Source of the DNA: Ianthella basta
Taxonomy: Eukaryota > Porifera > Demospongiae > Verongiida > Ianthellidae
Direction: 5' to 3'
Assembly: GCA_964019415.1 (NCBI GenBank)
Contig: OZ025888.1
Coordinates: 1,992,045-2,056,044 of the forward strand
DNA length: 64,000 nt
Both the position numbers and the translations under genes were made by a program. Positions 45,746 through 64,000 of this stretch are shown one piece after another (the stretch's first letter is position 1; each line of letters opens with the position of its first letter). A model generated the notes under the pieces. The model saw only the letters and a list, made by a program, of their open reading frames with translations. It made no database searches and was not told the origin of the DNA.

Positions 45746-64000
<18,255 letters not shown>

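Overview
This is a eukaryotic, intron-rich animal genome window. The short GT-AG introns, the metazoan-only protein architectures (a Sevenless/ROS1-type receptor tyrosine kinase and an adhesion GPCR with FN3/Ig/EGF/GAIN/GPS domains), long (AC)n microsatellites and dense small transposons suggest an early-branching invertebrate, most likely a sponge; the taxon is inference. No bacterial operons, rRNA, tRNA or CRISPR were seen.

Layout. (1) About 486-3169: the 3' end of an unrecognised gene on +, four exons whose splice phases agree. (2) About 3330-5270: retroelement debris and one copy of a dispersed repeat. (3) 5870-39292: a complete 43-exon ROS1/Sevenless-type receptor tyrosine kinase on +. 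My exon chain totals 6774 nt (2257 codons plus stop), keeps phase at every junction, and gives signal peptide, FN3 1-2, propeller 1, FN3 3, propeller 2, FN3 4-5, propeller 3, FN3 6-9, TM, tyrosine kinase. Its introns hold a transposon collection: fold-back elements, MITEs with TIRs and target-site duplications, a broken pogo/Tigger-like transposase, a piggyBac-like MITE, a nested MULE-like MITE and a HIRAN-like pseudogene. (4) 39293-45650: intergenic, with a perfect 24-bp hairpin, a diverged tandem duplication of about 1 kb, and a stray copy of the last exon of gene 1. (5) 45746 to the right edge: an adhesion GPCR on + (28 exons seen, cut after TM5), with N-terminal Cys-rich region, FN3/Ig array, EGF, Ig, furin-like site, HormR, GAIN, GPS and 7TM. 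A CR1/L2-type LINE carrying a 2A-like motif and a PHD finger sits antisense in the intron between the TM1 exon and the TM2-4 exon.

The most unusual signal is a family of at least nine short motifs that look like hammerhead ribozyme cores. Each has a CUGANGA-like box, a hairpin and GAAAC-GU(C/T). The flanking helix-I arms differ in sequence between copies yet stay complementary. Four copies lie inside roughly 190-310 bp fold-back elements bounded by 13-bp direct repeats, and two are joined to freshly copied pieces of neighbouring DNA. The two receptors are independent genes; nothing in the sequence shows that they act together.
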